From Piliocolobus tephrosceles (taxonomy: Eukaryota; Chordata; Mammalia; Primates; Cercopithecidae): DNA of 64,000 nt. The notes beneath the pieces were generated by a model. It made no database searches. It saw only the letters and a list, made by a program, of their open reading frames with translations, and was not told the origin of the DNA. A program made the position numbers and the translations under genes. The stretch spans positions 62,426,160 through 62,490,159 of the forward strand of contig NC_045446.1 in NCBI RefSeq assembly GCF_002776525.5, given 5' to 3'. Numbering within the stretch: the stretch's first letter is position 1; each line of letters starts with the position of its first letter. Shown piece by piece: positions 55,120 to 64,000 of this stretch.

Positions 55120-56144
55120 GCACCTAAACTGAAGACAGAGCTGAGCACTGCAATGCTGTGCCTGAATGAGAAGAGGATAGCCCATAAGCTGAGTCCCCAC
55201 ATATCAGGCTGCAAATAGAGGGCAAGGTGGTACTCATGAAATTCTCTGTTTAAAACATAAACACAATTCCTCCAGCTCAGTGGGGAATCCAAGGACACAA
55301 AGATTGTGGCCTGCACATGAGGAGGAAAGAAAGGACATATGGGTAGATGAGAGTTCAAATAACCATACAAAAGGCCAAGATCTAAAGAACATTCAAAAGA
55401 GCAGCTGAGGGCAGGTTGCAACTATTGTCAAGGACAGGGAAGCCTTTGTGGAGGACCTAGCCTTAGCAATGGAACCTTAAGAGAAGGACTAGGTTTAGAG
55501 AGGTGAAAGGGAAGGAAGAGGGTAACTTCACACTTTACCTGGGCAGCAATGCCTTAATGCTCTTGGATACTCCTCTCATGCCACTGATTTGAGAAAACTT
55601 CTTCCTGGGGCAGCAACAACACCGCTACCCTGAGTTACCACCTACCACGTCAGTCTCGCAGCCTTACAGCTCTGAAGGCTGAGCACACTGCTCCCCTTGG
55701 CTGAACTTCCCCCTAGGTCAATGTTCTGGCTCTCAGGTAGTCAGAGAGGCTGTCTGTCCTCCTGGCATCACTGCTAACACTAAAGCAGCCACTGCTCAGC
55801 CACGCTGTTGCTGGCAATCTCAGAGGGATCTCAGCCTCTGTGAATGATCCAGGACAAGGGGAAAGCAGTGGGGACAGTCTGGATAAACAAAAGCTCAAAT
55901 GTAAAATACTCATTTCTGACTGCAGCCAAAGCAACCAGCTTTTTTTTCAACCCCACTTTGGATGAAGTACTCACCACACAACATAGACTGACTTGCTGAG
56001 GTACCCTCCAACAGACACATGATCAAGCCCTAGTGCAAACCCAAACACCCACCTTGCATATTCAGTCTCCAAGACTCACCCCACAGCCTCTTCATTCTGA
56101 AGTTCTAACTACCACCAACACAACATCCCAGACACCCCAGAGAA

Positions 56145-56250
56145 GGCACTGATGATGACCTCATTTTATAAGGATAGACATCAGGGCACAGAGAAGGTCC
56201 ACTATTTGTCCTAGATTGTAGAGCAAGCTAAGGGGACAGTCCCAGAGACA
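56145..56250 (-). mobile_element. Degenerate MIR fragment
   Basis: CCTCATTTTATAAGGATAGA then GGGCACAGAGAAGGTCCACT. Weak. Confidence 0.45.
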
Positions 56251-56767
56251 GGATTGCATTTTACATTTACGAGGGGGGAAAAGCAGTATTCAGAGTAGTA
56301 TTATTTAGGGACTTATGAGGCTGAGGAATCCAGTAAGGCTGTTGTCTAGTTCTGGGGCAGGAATGGGGCAAGGTAAGTCTGCAGGAAAAAGGAGAGGAAC
56401 AAATCCACATTCCACGCAGTTGCCTTAATTATTTTACTGAAATGTGCTCCGTTGTCCACTCATCTGCAGCTCTACAGGCTGAAGCACTTTCAGAAAACAT
56501 CAGTTGAAATGTACTTCCTACCCCCAATTAGGTCACGAAATCAGTCCTCTATTTCTTTCCCCAAGACTTCTTCTGAGGTGACATAAAGTTAGAGCCAAGG
56601 GACTGTGAAAAGCAGCTGTTCCAAGCCCTTTGAGTTCATGAGTCCACAGAGGTAAAGAACATGCAGGCTTTCACTCTGAGTTGCTGGTAGAGCTGACACC
56701 ACAGAGCAAGACTGCATGCAAGACACAAGAGGAGAGCTCTCAGAGAAGCAGGACAGCCCACACTTAC

Positions 56768-56871
56768 CTTCCAAAGAATGGATTCCCTGTTCCTTGGCGG
56801 TCTTGTAAACACTGCTGAAATCATCTCCAAGGTTTGGATCAGCCCCGGCAGCAAGCAGGACCTGGACCACA
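56768..56871 (-). CDS. CLPB: CLPB exon 4 (ankyrin repeat 2, second helix and hairpin)
   Basis: This 104-bp exon reads VVQVLLAAGADPNLGDDFSS and on to a final HSLE, 34 full codons plus one split base at each end. The motif VVQVLLAAGADPN is a textbook ankyrin helix 2 plus beta-hairpin. It matches CLPB at about residues 182-215 in recalled human numbering. The acceptor is a pyrimidine stretch ending TTCTTCTAG, and the donor is GGAAG|GTAAGTG, a strong consensus. In CLPB the ankyrin repeats are needed for disaggregase activity, probably through oligomerisation or substrate handling. The final G joins either GA of exon 5 to give Asp, or TC of exon 6 to give Val, so the exon can splice in frame to both. 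Open frames that run past either edge are intron read-through, not coding. Confidence 0.97.
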
Positions 56872-57040
56872 CTAGAAGAAAGCACAAAGACAGAAGTGTC
56901 AAAAGCAAGAAAGGCCCAGGAGGTACAGACCCAGATCTGGAGGCATGTTTGGGGACCCATGTGAGTGATACAGTGGAAAAAAAACCATGAACTCTGGGAG
57001 TATAAAAGACAAGGATAGGAAAGGCAGGAATAGGAAATTT

Positions 57041-57168
57041 TAGCTGGATGCAGTGACTAATGACTGTAATCCCAGCACTTTGGGGGGCCAAGACGGGAGG
57101 ATTACTTGAGTCCAGGAGTTCAAGACCAGTTTGGCCAACATAGTGAAACTCATTTAAAAAAAAAAGGG
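57041..57168 (+). mobile_element. Alu left monomer (FLAM-like)
   Basis: AGCTGGATGCAGTGACTAAT to an A tail, one monomer only. Lies about 170 bp upstream of exon 4 on the transcript strand. Confidence 0.85.
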
Positions 57169-57249
57169 CAGCAGCCTCTGAAACTTACCAGCTGAGAAGC
57201 TTGGGACAAGTTACTTAACACCTTTCTAAGGCCCAGTCTCCACAATTAT

Positions 57250-57410
57250 AAAATACAAACTGTTTATCCAACAATTACTTATCAAATGCCTACCATGTTC
57301 TAGTCCCTGTTCTAGCTGCTGAGGTCTGTGACCTCAAGGAGCTAGGGCCAGTCTGCTGAGAAAACCAATAATTAAGTATAAAGTTACAGCTCAAAGTATG
57401 ATAAAGGTTA
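57250..57410 (+). mobile_element. Ancient interspersed repeat, family not named
   Basis: ATCCAACAATTACTTATCAA, ATGCCTACCATGTTCTAGTC, CTGACCTCAAGGAGCT-like words. Same type as 34380. Confidence 0.4.
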
Positions 57411-57719
57411 CCACAGGAGAAACGTTCAGCAGAACAAGAAACAGGATCAAGAAAACCCTTACGGCATCAGCAAGATGGCAGAACAGGACTCCCCAGCACT
57501 TGCTCCCCAGCAGAAACATCAATTTGAACTATTATCCACATGTAAAAATACCTTCACAAGAGCTAAGTAAACCAAATGAGAGATTACAGCACCTGGGCGT
57601 AGCACAGGGGTAAAGAAAAGATTACCTACAGAGAGTAGAAGACAGTTTCCCCTTACCCATATCACCCCTCCCCCAACTCCAGGCGGTACACATGGAGAGA
57701 GTTACATTCATGGGGGCAG

Positions 57720-59160
57720 GAGAGGGAAGTGAGGGCTGGACTTTGCCTTGGACCCTGAATCCAAGCCCACCCCAGTAAAACTCAGTGCCTGGAAGGCTCC
57801 CAAACTCCTGGTTGATACCCTCAGACTAAGCCTCTAGGCCTCCCTAGTGCCAGGCCATACCCCACAGCCCCAGGCTCCAGATCTGCCTCCTAGCCAGACT
57901 GATCTTAGCAGCCTCAGACTCTGGCCCTAGTGCCAGGCCAGCCCCAGCAGTCATGGGCTCTGGGCCCACCCTAACACGAGCCCAGCCCCTACAGTCTCAG
58001 GCTTCAGGCCCGCCTTGCAGATTCAATCTCTAGGCCCATCCTAGAGCCAGGGTAGCCTTGGTGGCCCAGGGCTCTAGACTTCCCCCAGAACTGGCTGGGG
58101 CATGAATCTAGGCTTCAGGTCTGCCCTAGCACCAGGTTGGCCTGACAGCCTTAGTTATCAGGCCTATACCAGCAGACCCAGCCTCCAGGTCCACGCCAGG
58201 CTCCAGCCCAGCCCACAGCCAAGTTAGTCCACACAGCCCAGAGCTTTAGGCCTGCCCTAGCACCAGGTCAGTACCCCTGGCCTCAGGCACTGGGCCAGCA
58301 CCTGCAGACACAGGCTCTAGGCCTGCTCGGTTTCACACCAGTCCCTGTGGCCCCACATTCCAGGCCAGATCTAGCAGCCCCCAGGCCCATCCCAGTAGAC
58401 CCAGTACTGAGCTGGCTCCCACAAATCCAGACTCCAGGATAGCCCCCGTGGACCCAGGTCACAGGCTAGCCCTCACAGACCTACACCTTCTGGCGCAGTA
58501 CCTGTATATCCAGGCTCTAGACCATCACCCACAGACCCAGGCTCCGTGCCTGCCCAGGAACAGGCCAGCACAGGCTCCAGGCCAGTCCCCATGCCACAGA
58601 CTTCAGTGAACCCAAAGTCTAGGCCTGCTCCAGCAGATCTGAGATGCAGACCCACTCCGATAGATGCCAGTAACAGCCTGGCCCCCATGGACTGAGACTC
58701 CAGGACCATCCCTATATACCTACATTCCAGGCCAGCCCTTGTGGACCCAGGGCCCAGGCCAATTCCCATAAACTAAGGCTCCAGGTCTGCTCCAGTACCA
58801 GATCAACCCCTGTGGACTCAGGCTCCAGGCCCATCCACTTGAACGCAGGTGCCAGGTCAATCCCAATGACTAACCATTACCTGCAGATTCAGGCTCAAGG
58901 CCTATCCCATCACAAGGTTAGTCCCTGTGCACTTAGGCTTCAGGCTGGCCCCCACAGATACAGGCTCTAGGCCCACCCCTGTGGTCCCAATCAACAGGTC
59001 CACTCAAATGGCACCAGGCTCCAAGCTCAACCCTAAGGACCAAGGCACCAGGCCAACTCACCTGCTGACCTAGGCAACAGGCCAGCCTGCCTGAGGACTC
59101 TAGCACCAAGCTCATTCATGAACCACACAAGACAGCCTGTCCCGAATCTCTGGACAGGCT
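57720..59160. repeat. Degenerate C-rich minisatellite inside old L1 5' UTR
   Basis: Many imperfect units built from words like CCCAGGCTCCAGGCC, CCTGCCCTAGCACCAGG and CAGCCCC, with a period I estimate by eye at 40-55 bp. The plus strand is C-rich and G-poor, so CLPB pre-mRNA is G-rich here. Almost no CpG is left. The long minus-strand open frame (58473-58769) is glycine-rich and simply reflects the repeat. Confidence 0.8.
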
Positions 59161-59616
59161 GAATCTCTTTCCCAGGCAAAGCCAATCTGCAAAGACTACA
59201 GTAAGTCCCTACTTTTTCACATGTTCAGACACCAAAGCATGGCCACAAGAATCAAGAACAATCAGGGAAACTTGATCCCACCCAAAGAACAAAATGAAGG
59301 ATCAGTAACCAACCCTAAAGAAATGGATATTCATGACCTGCCTCACAAATAATTCAAAATAATTGTTTTAAGAAAGTTTAGCAAACATTAAGAAAATATA
59401 GAGAAACAACTTAACAAAATCAGGAAAACAATAAATATTCCAAACAAATTTAAGAGATTGAAATTATGTTTTTAAAAAACATCAAAAGAAACCCTGGAGC
59501 TGAAAAATATAATGAATCAAATGAAACTGCAATATAGAGCATGAACAGCAGAACTGATCAAGCAGAAGACAGAATATGTGAACTCAAAAATGAGCTATTT
59601 GAAAATAGGAAGATGA

Positions 59617-59916
59617 GGCTGGGCGCGGTGGCTCAAGCCTGTAATCCCAGCACTTTGGGAGGCCAAGGTGGGTGGATCACGAGGTCAGGAGATCAAGACC
59701 ATCCTGGCTAACATGGTGAAACCCCGTCTCTACTAAAAATACAAAAAACTAGCCGGGCGTGGTGGCGGGCGCCTGTAGTCCCAGCTACTCGGAGGCTGAG
59801 GCGGGAGAATGGCGTGAACCCGAGAGGCGGAGCTTGCAGTGAGCCGAGATCACGCCACTGCACTCCAGCCTGGGCGACACAGCAAGACTCCGTCTCAAAA
59901 AAAAAAAAAAAAGAAA
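59617..59916 (+). mobile_element. Young AluY (Old World monkey AluYR-like)
   Basis: Near-consensus Alu with GGCTCAAGCCTGTAATCCC and AAAAAACTAGCCGGGCGTGG, both variants I link to cercopithecoid AluY lineages. Perfect 16-bp target duplication GAAAATAGGAAGATGA at 59601-59616 and 59917-59932. Confidence 0.93.
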
Positions 59917-60384
59917 GAAAATAGGAAGATGAATGGCTTCCAATAAGATTCAGTCCAAATAAGACTACACCAAGACATATTATAATCAAACTATCAAAAA
60001 TTAAAGACAAAGAAGGATTCTGAAAGCAATGAGAGCAAAAAAGCAAGTAATACATAAGGGACTTCCAATAAGGCTGACAGTGGATTTCACATTATAAACC
60101 TTATAGGCCAGAAGAGAACAGGATGATAGATTCAAAATGTTGAATGAAAAAAAATCCTGTCAACTAAGAAGACTATACCCAGCAAAACTATTCTTCAGAA
60201 ATCAAGGAAAGATAAAGACTTTCCCAGAGAAATAAAAGCTGAGGGAGTTTATTACCACGAGACTTGTCTTATATTTCTTAGACAGGTCTGATGGTGATAA
60301 ATTTATAAGAAATGCTAAAGAGAGTGCTTCATGTTGAAATAAAAGGATGCTAATTAGCAACACAAAAACACGAAAGTATAAAAC

Positions 60385-60610
60385 TCACTGGAAGCCTGAG
60401 AAACATGCTGAAACCCCATCTCTACCAAAAACAGACAAATACAAACATCAGCCAGGCATGGTGTTACATGCCAGTAGTCTCAGCTACTTGGGAGGCTGAG
60501 GTAGGAAAATCACTTGAGCTTGAGGGGCAGAGATTGTAGTGAGCTAAGATCAACCACTGCACTCCAGCCTGGGTGACAGAGTGAGACTCTATCTCAAAAC
60601 AAACAAACAA
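60385..60610 (+). mobile_element. Alu (J-like), 5'-incomplete
   Basis: GCCTGAGAAACATGCTGAAA to a tail of AAAC units. The head region is missing. Confidence 0.85.
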
Positions 60611-60931
60611 AACACCCGAAAAACCTCACTGGTAATGGTAAGCACATAGTCAAATTCAGAATACTATGATACTGTAAATGGTGGTTAAGTAGATCACTTT
60701 TATCTTTAGTATTAAGGTCAAAATACAAAACTGCTAAAAATAATAATAGCTACAATAATTTGTTAAGGGATATATAATACAAAATATGTAAATTGTGACA
60801 CTAAAAATACAGAATATGTTTGTGGTGGGTGTGGAATAAGTGTAAAGTAACCACAAAGCAACGCCTAAAGTAGATTCATAAAAGGTAAAAAGTAAGGAAT
60901 ATAAGTATACTACTAAAGAAAATCACCTAAA

Positions 60932-61964
60932 GGGGGCAGTTCCAAGATGGCTGAATAGGAAGAGCTCCAGCCTCCAGCTCCCAGCGTGAGCGACACAGAA
61001 GACGGGTGATTTCTACATTTCCAACTGAGGTACCGGGTTCATCTCACTGGGGAGTGTCAGACAGTGGGTGCAGGACAGTGGGTGCAGCCCAACAAGCGAG
61101 AGCCCAAGGCACTGCCTCAACCAGGAAGCGCAAGGGGGAAGGAAATTCCCTTTCCTAGACAAGGGAAACTGTGACACACAACACCTGGAAAATTGGGTCA
61201 CTCCCACCCTAATACTGTGCTTTACAAAGGGTCTTAGCAAACGGCACACCAGGAGATTATATCCTGTGCCTGGCTCGGAGGGTCCCATGCCCATGGAGCC
61301 TCCCTCATTGCTAGCACAGCAGTCTGAGAGCTAACTGCAAGGCAGCAGCAAGGCTGGGGGAGGGGTGCCCGCCATTGCTGAGGCTTAGGTAAGTAAACAA
61401 AGCCCCCGGGAAGCTCGAACTGGGTGGAGCCCACTGCAGCTCAAGGAGGCCTGCCTGCCTCTGTAGACTCCACCTCTGGGGACAGGGCATAGGCAAACAA
61501 AAGGCAGCAGAAACCTCTGCAGATGTAAATGTCTCTGTCTGACAGCTTTGAAGAGAGTAGTGGTTCTCCCAGCATGGAGTTTGAGATCCGATAACAGAGA
61601 GACTGCCTGCTCAAGTAGGTCCCTGATCCCCAAGTAGCCTAACTGGGAGACATCCCCCACTAGGGGCAGACTGACACCTCACACCTCACACCTCACACAG
61701 CCAGGTACACCTCTGAGACGAAGCTATCAGAGGAACGATCAGACAGCAACATTAGCCATTCAGCAATATTCACTTTTCTGCAGCCTCTGCTGCTGATACC
61801 CAGACAAACAGGGTCTGCAGTGAACCTCAAGCAAACTCCAACAGACCTGCAGCTGAGGGTCCTGACTGTTAGAAGGAAAACTAACAAACAGAAAGGACAT
61901 CTACACCCAAACCCCATCTGTATGTCACCATCATCAAAAACCACAGGTAGATAAAACCACAAAG
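60932..61964 (+). promoter_or_regulatory. L1PA 5' UTR / internal promoter
   Basis: Starts with the YY1-binding word CAAGATGGC (60943-60951), which sets L1 start sites. The GC-rich body matches L1PA 5' UTR throughout, with small tandem gains: GACAGTGGGTGCAG twice at about 61061, and CACACCT repeats at about 61675-61700. In L1PA elements this region also carries an antisense promoter, which here would fire toward CLPB exon 4. Confidence 0.8.
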
Positions 61965-62966
61965 ATGGGGAAAAAGCAGTGCAGAAAAGTTGGAAATTCT
62001 AAAAATCAGAGTGCCTCTCCTCTCCCCTTCCAAAGGAATGCAGCTCCTCGCCAGCAACGGAACAAAGCTGCTTGGAGAATGACTTTGACGAGCTGAGAGA
62101 AGAAGGCTTCAGACAATCAAACTTCTCTGAGCTAAAGGAGGAAGTACGAGCCCCGCACAAAGAAGCTAAAAACTTTGAAAAAAGATTTGATGAATGGCTA
62201 ACTAGAATAACCAATGTAGGGAAGTCCTTAAAAGACCTGATAGAGATGAAAACCATGACACAAGAACTATGTGACAAATGCACAAGGTTCAGTAACCAAC
62301 TTGATCAACCGGAAGAAAGGGTATCAGTAATTGAAGATCAAATGAATGAAATGAAGCGAGAAGAGAAGTTTAAAGAAAAAAGAGTAAAAAGAAATGAACA
62401 AAGCCTCCAAGAAATATGGGACTATGTGAAAAGACCAAATCTACGTCTGACTGGTGTAGGTGAAAGTGACGGGAGAATGTAACCAATTTGGAAAACACTC
62501 TGCAGGATATTATCCAGGAGAACTTCCCCAACCTAGCAAGGCAGGCCAACATTCAAATTCAGGAAATACAGAGAATGCCACAAAGATACTCCTCGAGAAG
62601 AGCAGCAGATTCACCAAAGCTGAAATGAAGGAAAACATGTTAAGGGCAGCCAGAAAGAAAGGTCAGGTTACCCACAAAGGGAAGCCCATCAGACTAACAG
62701 CAGATCTCTCAGCAGAAACTCTACAAGCCAGAAGAGAGTGGGGGCCAATATTCAACATTCTTAAAGAAAAGAATTTTCAACCTAGAATTTCATATCTAGC
62801 CAAACTAAGTTTCACAAGTGAAGGAGAAATAAAATCCTTTGCAGACAAGCAAATGCTGAGAGATTTTGTCACCACCAGGCCTGCCCTACGAGAGCTCCTG
62901 AAGGAAGCACTAAACATGGAAAGGAACAACCAGTACCAGCCACTGCAAAAACATGCCAAAATGTAA
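61965..62966 (+). pseudogene. L1 ORF1 (RNA-binding ORF1p), frameshifted
   Basis: The ORF1 start ATGGGGAAAAAGCAG is at 61965. A 5-base excess in the CCTCTCCCC stretch (about 62020) shifts the frame. The coiled-coil and RRM part continues in another frame as MENDFDELREEGFRQSNFSE (62072-62482). One base is lost near 62470 (GTGACGGGAGAATG), and about 20 bases are missing near 62600 before the C-terminal segment (to 62966, ending LQKHAKM). At least three lesions make it a pseudogene. ORF1p would otherwise coat L1 RNA as a trimeric chaperone. Confidence 0.93.
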
Positions 62967-63029
62967 AGACCATCGATGCTAGGAAGAAACTGCATCAACT
63001 AACGAGCAAAATAACCAGCTAACATCATA

Positions 63030-64000
63030 ATGACAGGATCAAGTTCACACATAACAATGTTAACCTTAAATGTAAATGGGCTAAATGCTCCAATTAAAAG
63101 ACACAGACTGGCAAACTGGATAAAGAGTCAAGACCCATCAGTTTGCAGTATCCAGGAGACCCATCTCATGTGCAGAGACACACATAGGCTCAAAATAAAG
63201 GGACGGAGGAAGATCTACCAAGCAAATGGAAAACAAAAAAAAAAGGCAGGGGATGCAATCCTAGTCTCTGATAAAACAGACTTTAAACCAACAAAGATCA
63301 AAAGAGACAAAGAAGGCCATTACATAATGGTAAAGGGATCAATTCAACAAGAAGAGCTAACTATCCTAAATATATATGCACCCAATACAGGAGCACCCAG
63401 ATGCATAAAGCAATTCCTTAGAGACTTACAAAGAGACTTAGACAGGAGCACCCAGATGCATAAAGCAATTCCTTAGAGACTTACAAAGAGACTTAGACTC
63501 CCACACAATAATAATGGGAGACTTTAACACTCCCTGTCAACATTAGACAGATCAACGAGACAGAAAGTTAACAAGGATATCCAGGAATTGAACTCAACGC
63601 TGCACCAAGCATGCCTAATAGACATGTACAGAACTCTCCACCCCAAATCAACAGAATATACACTCTTCTGAGCATCACATCGCACTTATTCCAAAACTGA
63701 CCACATAGTTGGAAGTAAAGCACTCCTCAGCAAATGTAAGAGAACAGAAATTATAACAAACTGTCTCTCAGACCACAGTGCAATCAAACGAGAACTCAGG
63801 ATTAAGAAACTAAATCAAAACCACTCAACTACATGGAAACTGAACAACTTGCTTCTGAATGTCTACTGGGTACATAACGAAATGAAGGCAGAAATAAAGA
63901 TGTTCTTTGAAACCAATGAGAACAAAGATACAACATACCAGAATCTCAGGGACACATTTAAAGCAGTGTGTAGAGGGAAATTTATAGCACTAAGTGCCCA
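63030..64000 (+). pseudogene. L1 ORF2 5' part (endonuclease domain), frameshifted
   Basis: Starts MTGSSSHITMLTLNVNGLNA, the APE-like endonuclease N-terminus, and includes the IQETHL motif with the catalytic-type Glu. The frame is open to about 63445, where a 55-bp tandem duplication shifts it to a stop at 63476. A further 2-base loss near 63530 (AACACTCCCTGTC) and in-frame stops follow. No functional endonuclease or reverse transcriptase can be made. Confidence 0.93.
63387..63498. repeat. 55-bp tandem duplication in L1 ORF2
   Basis: GGAGCACCCAGATGCATAAA and the following bases repeat exactly with period 55. Copies 63387-63443 and 63442-63498 are identical. Perfect identity suggests a recent slippage event. 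Confidence 0.95.

Larger units (their letters stand above)
49220..56767 (-). other. CLPB: CLPB intron 4
   Basis: A 7.5-kb complete intron before exon 5. It contains three Alus, a MaLR solo LTR, a hAT-type element, and L2, MIR and CR1/L3 fragments. Stretches 50650-51470, 52150-52880 and 55125-56140 show no gene or recognised repeat. Confidence 0.9.
57466..60931 (+). mobile_element. Old L1 (L1M-type) 5' half: 5' UTR, tandem block, ORF1 remnant
   Basis: Begins with an L1-like 5' end containing CAAGATGGCAGAACAGG. A C-rich tandem block (57720-59160) follows, then ORF1-region words such as AAAGAAACCCTGGAGCTGAA, ACTGATCAAGCAGAAGACAG, GACTATACCCAGCAAAACTA and AGACTTTCCCAGAGAAATAA, and the inter-ORF stretch to about 60931. 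Frames are broken. It is interrupted by Alus at 59617 and 60385 and by an L1PA at 60932. Confidence 0.8.
1..64000 (-). other. CLPB: CLPB gene body, internal part (exons 4-7 and introns)
   Basis: The whole window lies inside one minus-strand gene. Four exons encode consecutive segments of CLPB (Skd3), a mitochondrial AAA+ ATPase that dissolves aggregated proteins in the intermembrane space. Their order, phases (1, 1, 1 in; 0 out) and splice sites all agree. The lengths are 104, 90, 129 and 98 bp, and the complete introns between them are 7,548, 13,973 and 29,674 bp. The N-terminal targeting region and first ankyrin repeat must lie beyond base 64000. The coiled-coil linker and AAA+ domain must lie before base 1; I looked for the next expected coding segment in 1-5255 and did not find it. 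The exon numbers 4-7 come from recalled knowledge of the human gene and are inferred. Confidence 0.96.
56872..64000 (-). other. CLPB: CLPB intron 3 (5' part outside window)
   Basis: Intronic sequence upstream of exon 4. Nearly all of it from 57466 onward is LINE-1 material: an old L1 with a tandem-repeat block, and a younger L1PA inserted into it. Both are in the opposite orientation to CLPB. Confidence 0.9.
60932..64000 (+). mobile_element. L1PA-type LINE-1, 5'-complete, runs off the window, inactive
   Basis: The 5' end GGGGGCAGTTCCAAGATGGC is intact, followed by about 1.03 kb of 5' UTR, a broken ORF1 (61965-62966), a 63-bp spacer and the start of ORF2 (63030 on). It inserted into an older L1 of the same orientation. 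Several frameshifts make it non-functional. The 3' end and target duplication are outside the window. Confidence 0.95.

Noticed and set aside
56589..57091. Two minus-strand open frames of 123 and 151 codons over exon 4
   Set aside because: One is exon 4 in the right frame with intron read-through on both sides; the other is the same DNA in a wrong frame. Only 56768-56871 is coding.
58473..58769. Glycine-rich 98-codon minus-strand frame
   Set aside because: Arises from the C-rich tandem block in the old L1; the periodic Gly/Leu pattern follows the repeat unit.
57720..59160. CRISPR-like array of repeats
   Set aside because: Units are degenerate with no constant repeat and unique spacer alternation, and the context is a primate L1. 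It is a minisatellite.

Overview
This is a primate nuclear DNA window, not microbial. It is packed with Alu, L1, MIR and L2 repeats and has short exons with consensus splice sites between long introns. At least two AluY copies (8467-8763 and 59617-59916) carry sequence variants I associate with Old World monkeys, so a macaque, baboon or guenon type genome is the best guess. There is a 10-base N gap at 22247-22256.

The only protein-coding gene I can support is CLPB (Skd3), on the minus strand across the whole window. CLPB is the mitochondrial intermembrane-space AAA+ disaggregase with N-terminal ankyrin repeats. Four consecutive coding exons are present, in transcript order: 56871-56768 (ankyrin 2 end), 49219-49130 (optional 30-residue linker), 35156-35028 (ankyrin 3) and 5353-5256 (ankyrin 4 to the AAA+ linker). 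All four have AG/GT boundaries and compatible phases, and they join into one open frame. They are probably exons 4 to 7. The start codon, mitochondrial targeting segment and AAA+ domain lie outside the window.

Layout from low to high coordinate: intron 7 (1-5255); exon 7; intron 6 (5354-35027), with a dense Alu cluster near exon 7, an ancient CR1/L3 LINE, an interspersed duplication carrying the N gap, and several unique stretches that look like conserved non-coding DNA; exon 6; intron 5 (35157-49129), with a primate L1 3' end broken by two Alus; exon 5; intron 4 (49220-56767), with a MaLR solo LTR; exon 4; and part of intron 3 (56872-64000), where an old L1 with a C-rich tandem-repeat block was itself interrupted by a younger L1PA that runs off the right edge.

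The most notable observation is a gap-free 184-bp inverted duplication (5083-5266 and 5837-6020, about 97% identical). It contains the last 11 bases of exon 7, its 5' splice site and 173 bp of intron 7. The extra copy sits about 570 bp away in intron 6, joined to a truncated Alu. In CLPB pre-mRNA the arms could pair and bury the exon 7 donor. Other leads are the weak donor of the optional exon, an L1PA 5' UTR placed so that its antisense promoter would read into CLPB exon 4, and a set of homeobox-motif-bearing unique islands that could be regulatory DNA for a neighbouring developmental gene. No tRNA, rRNA or CRISPR features were found.
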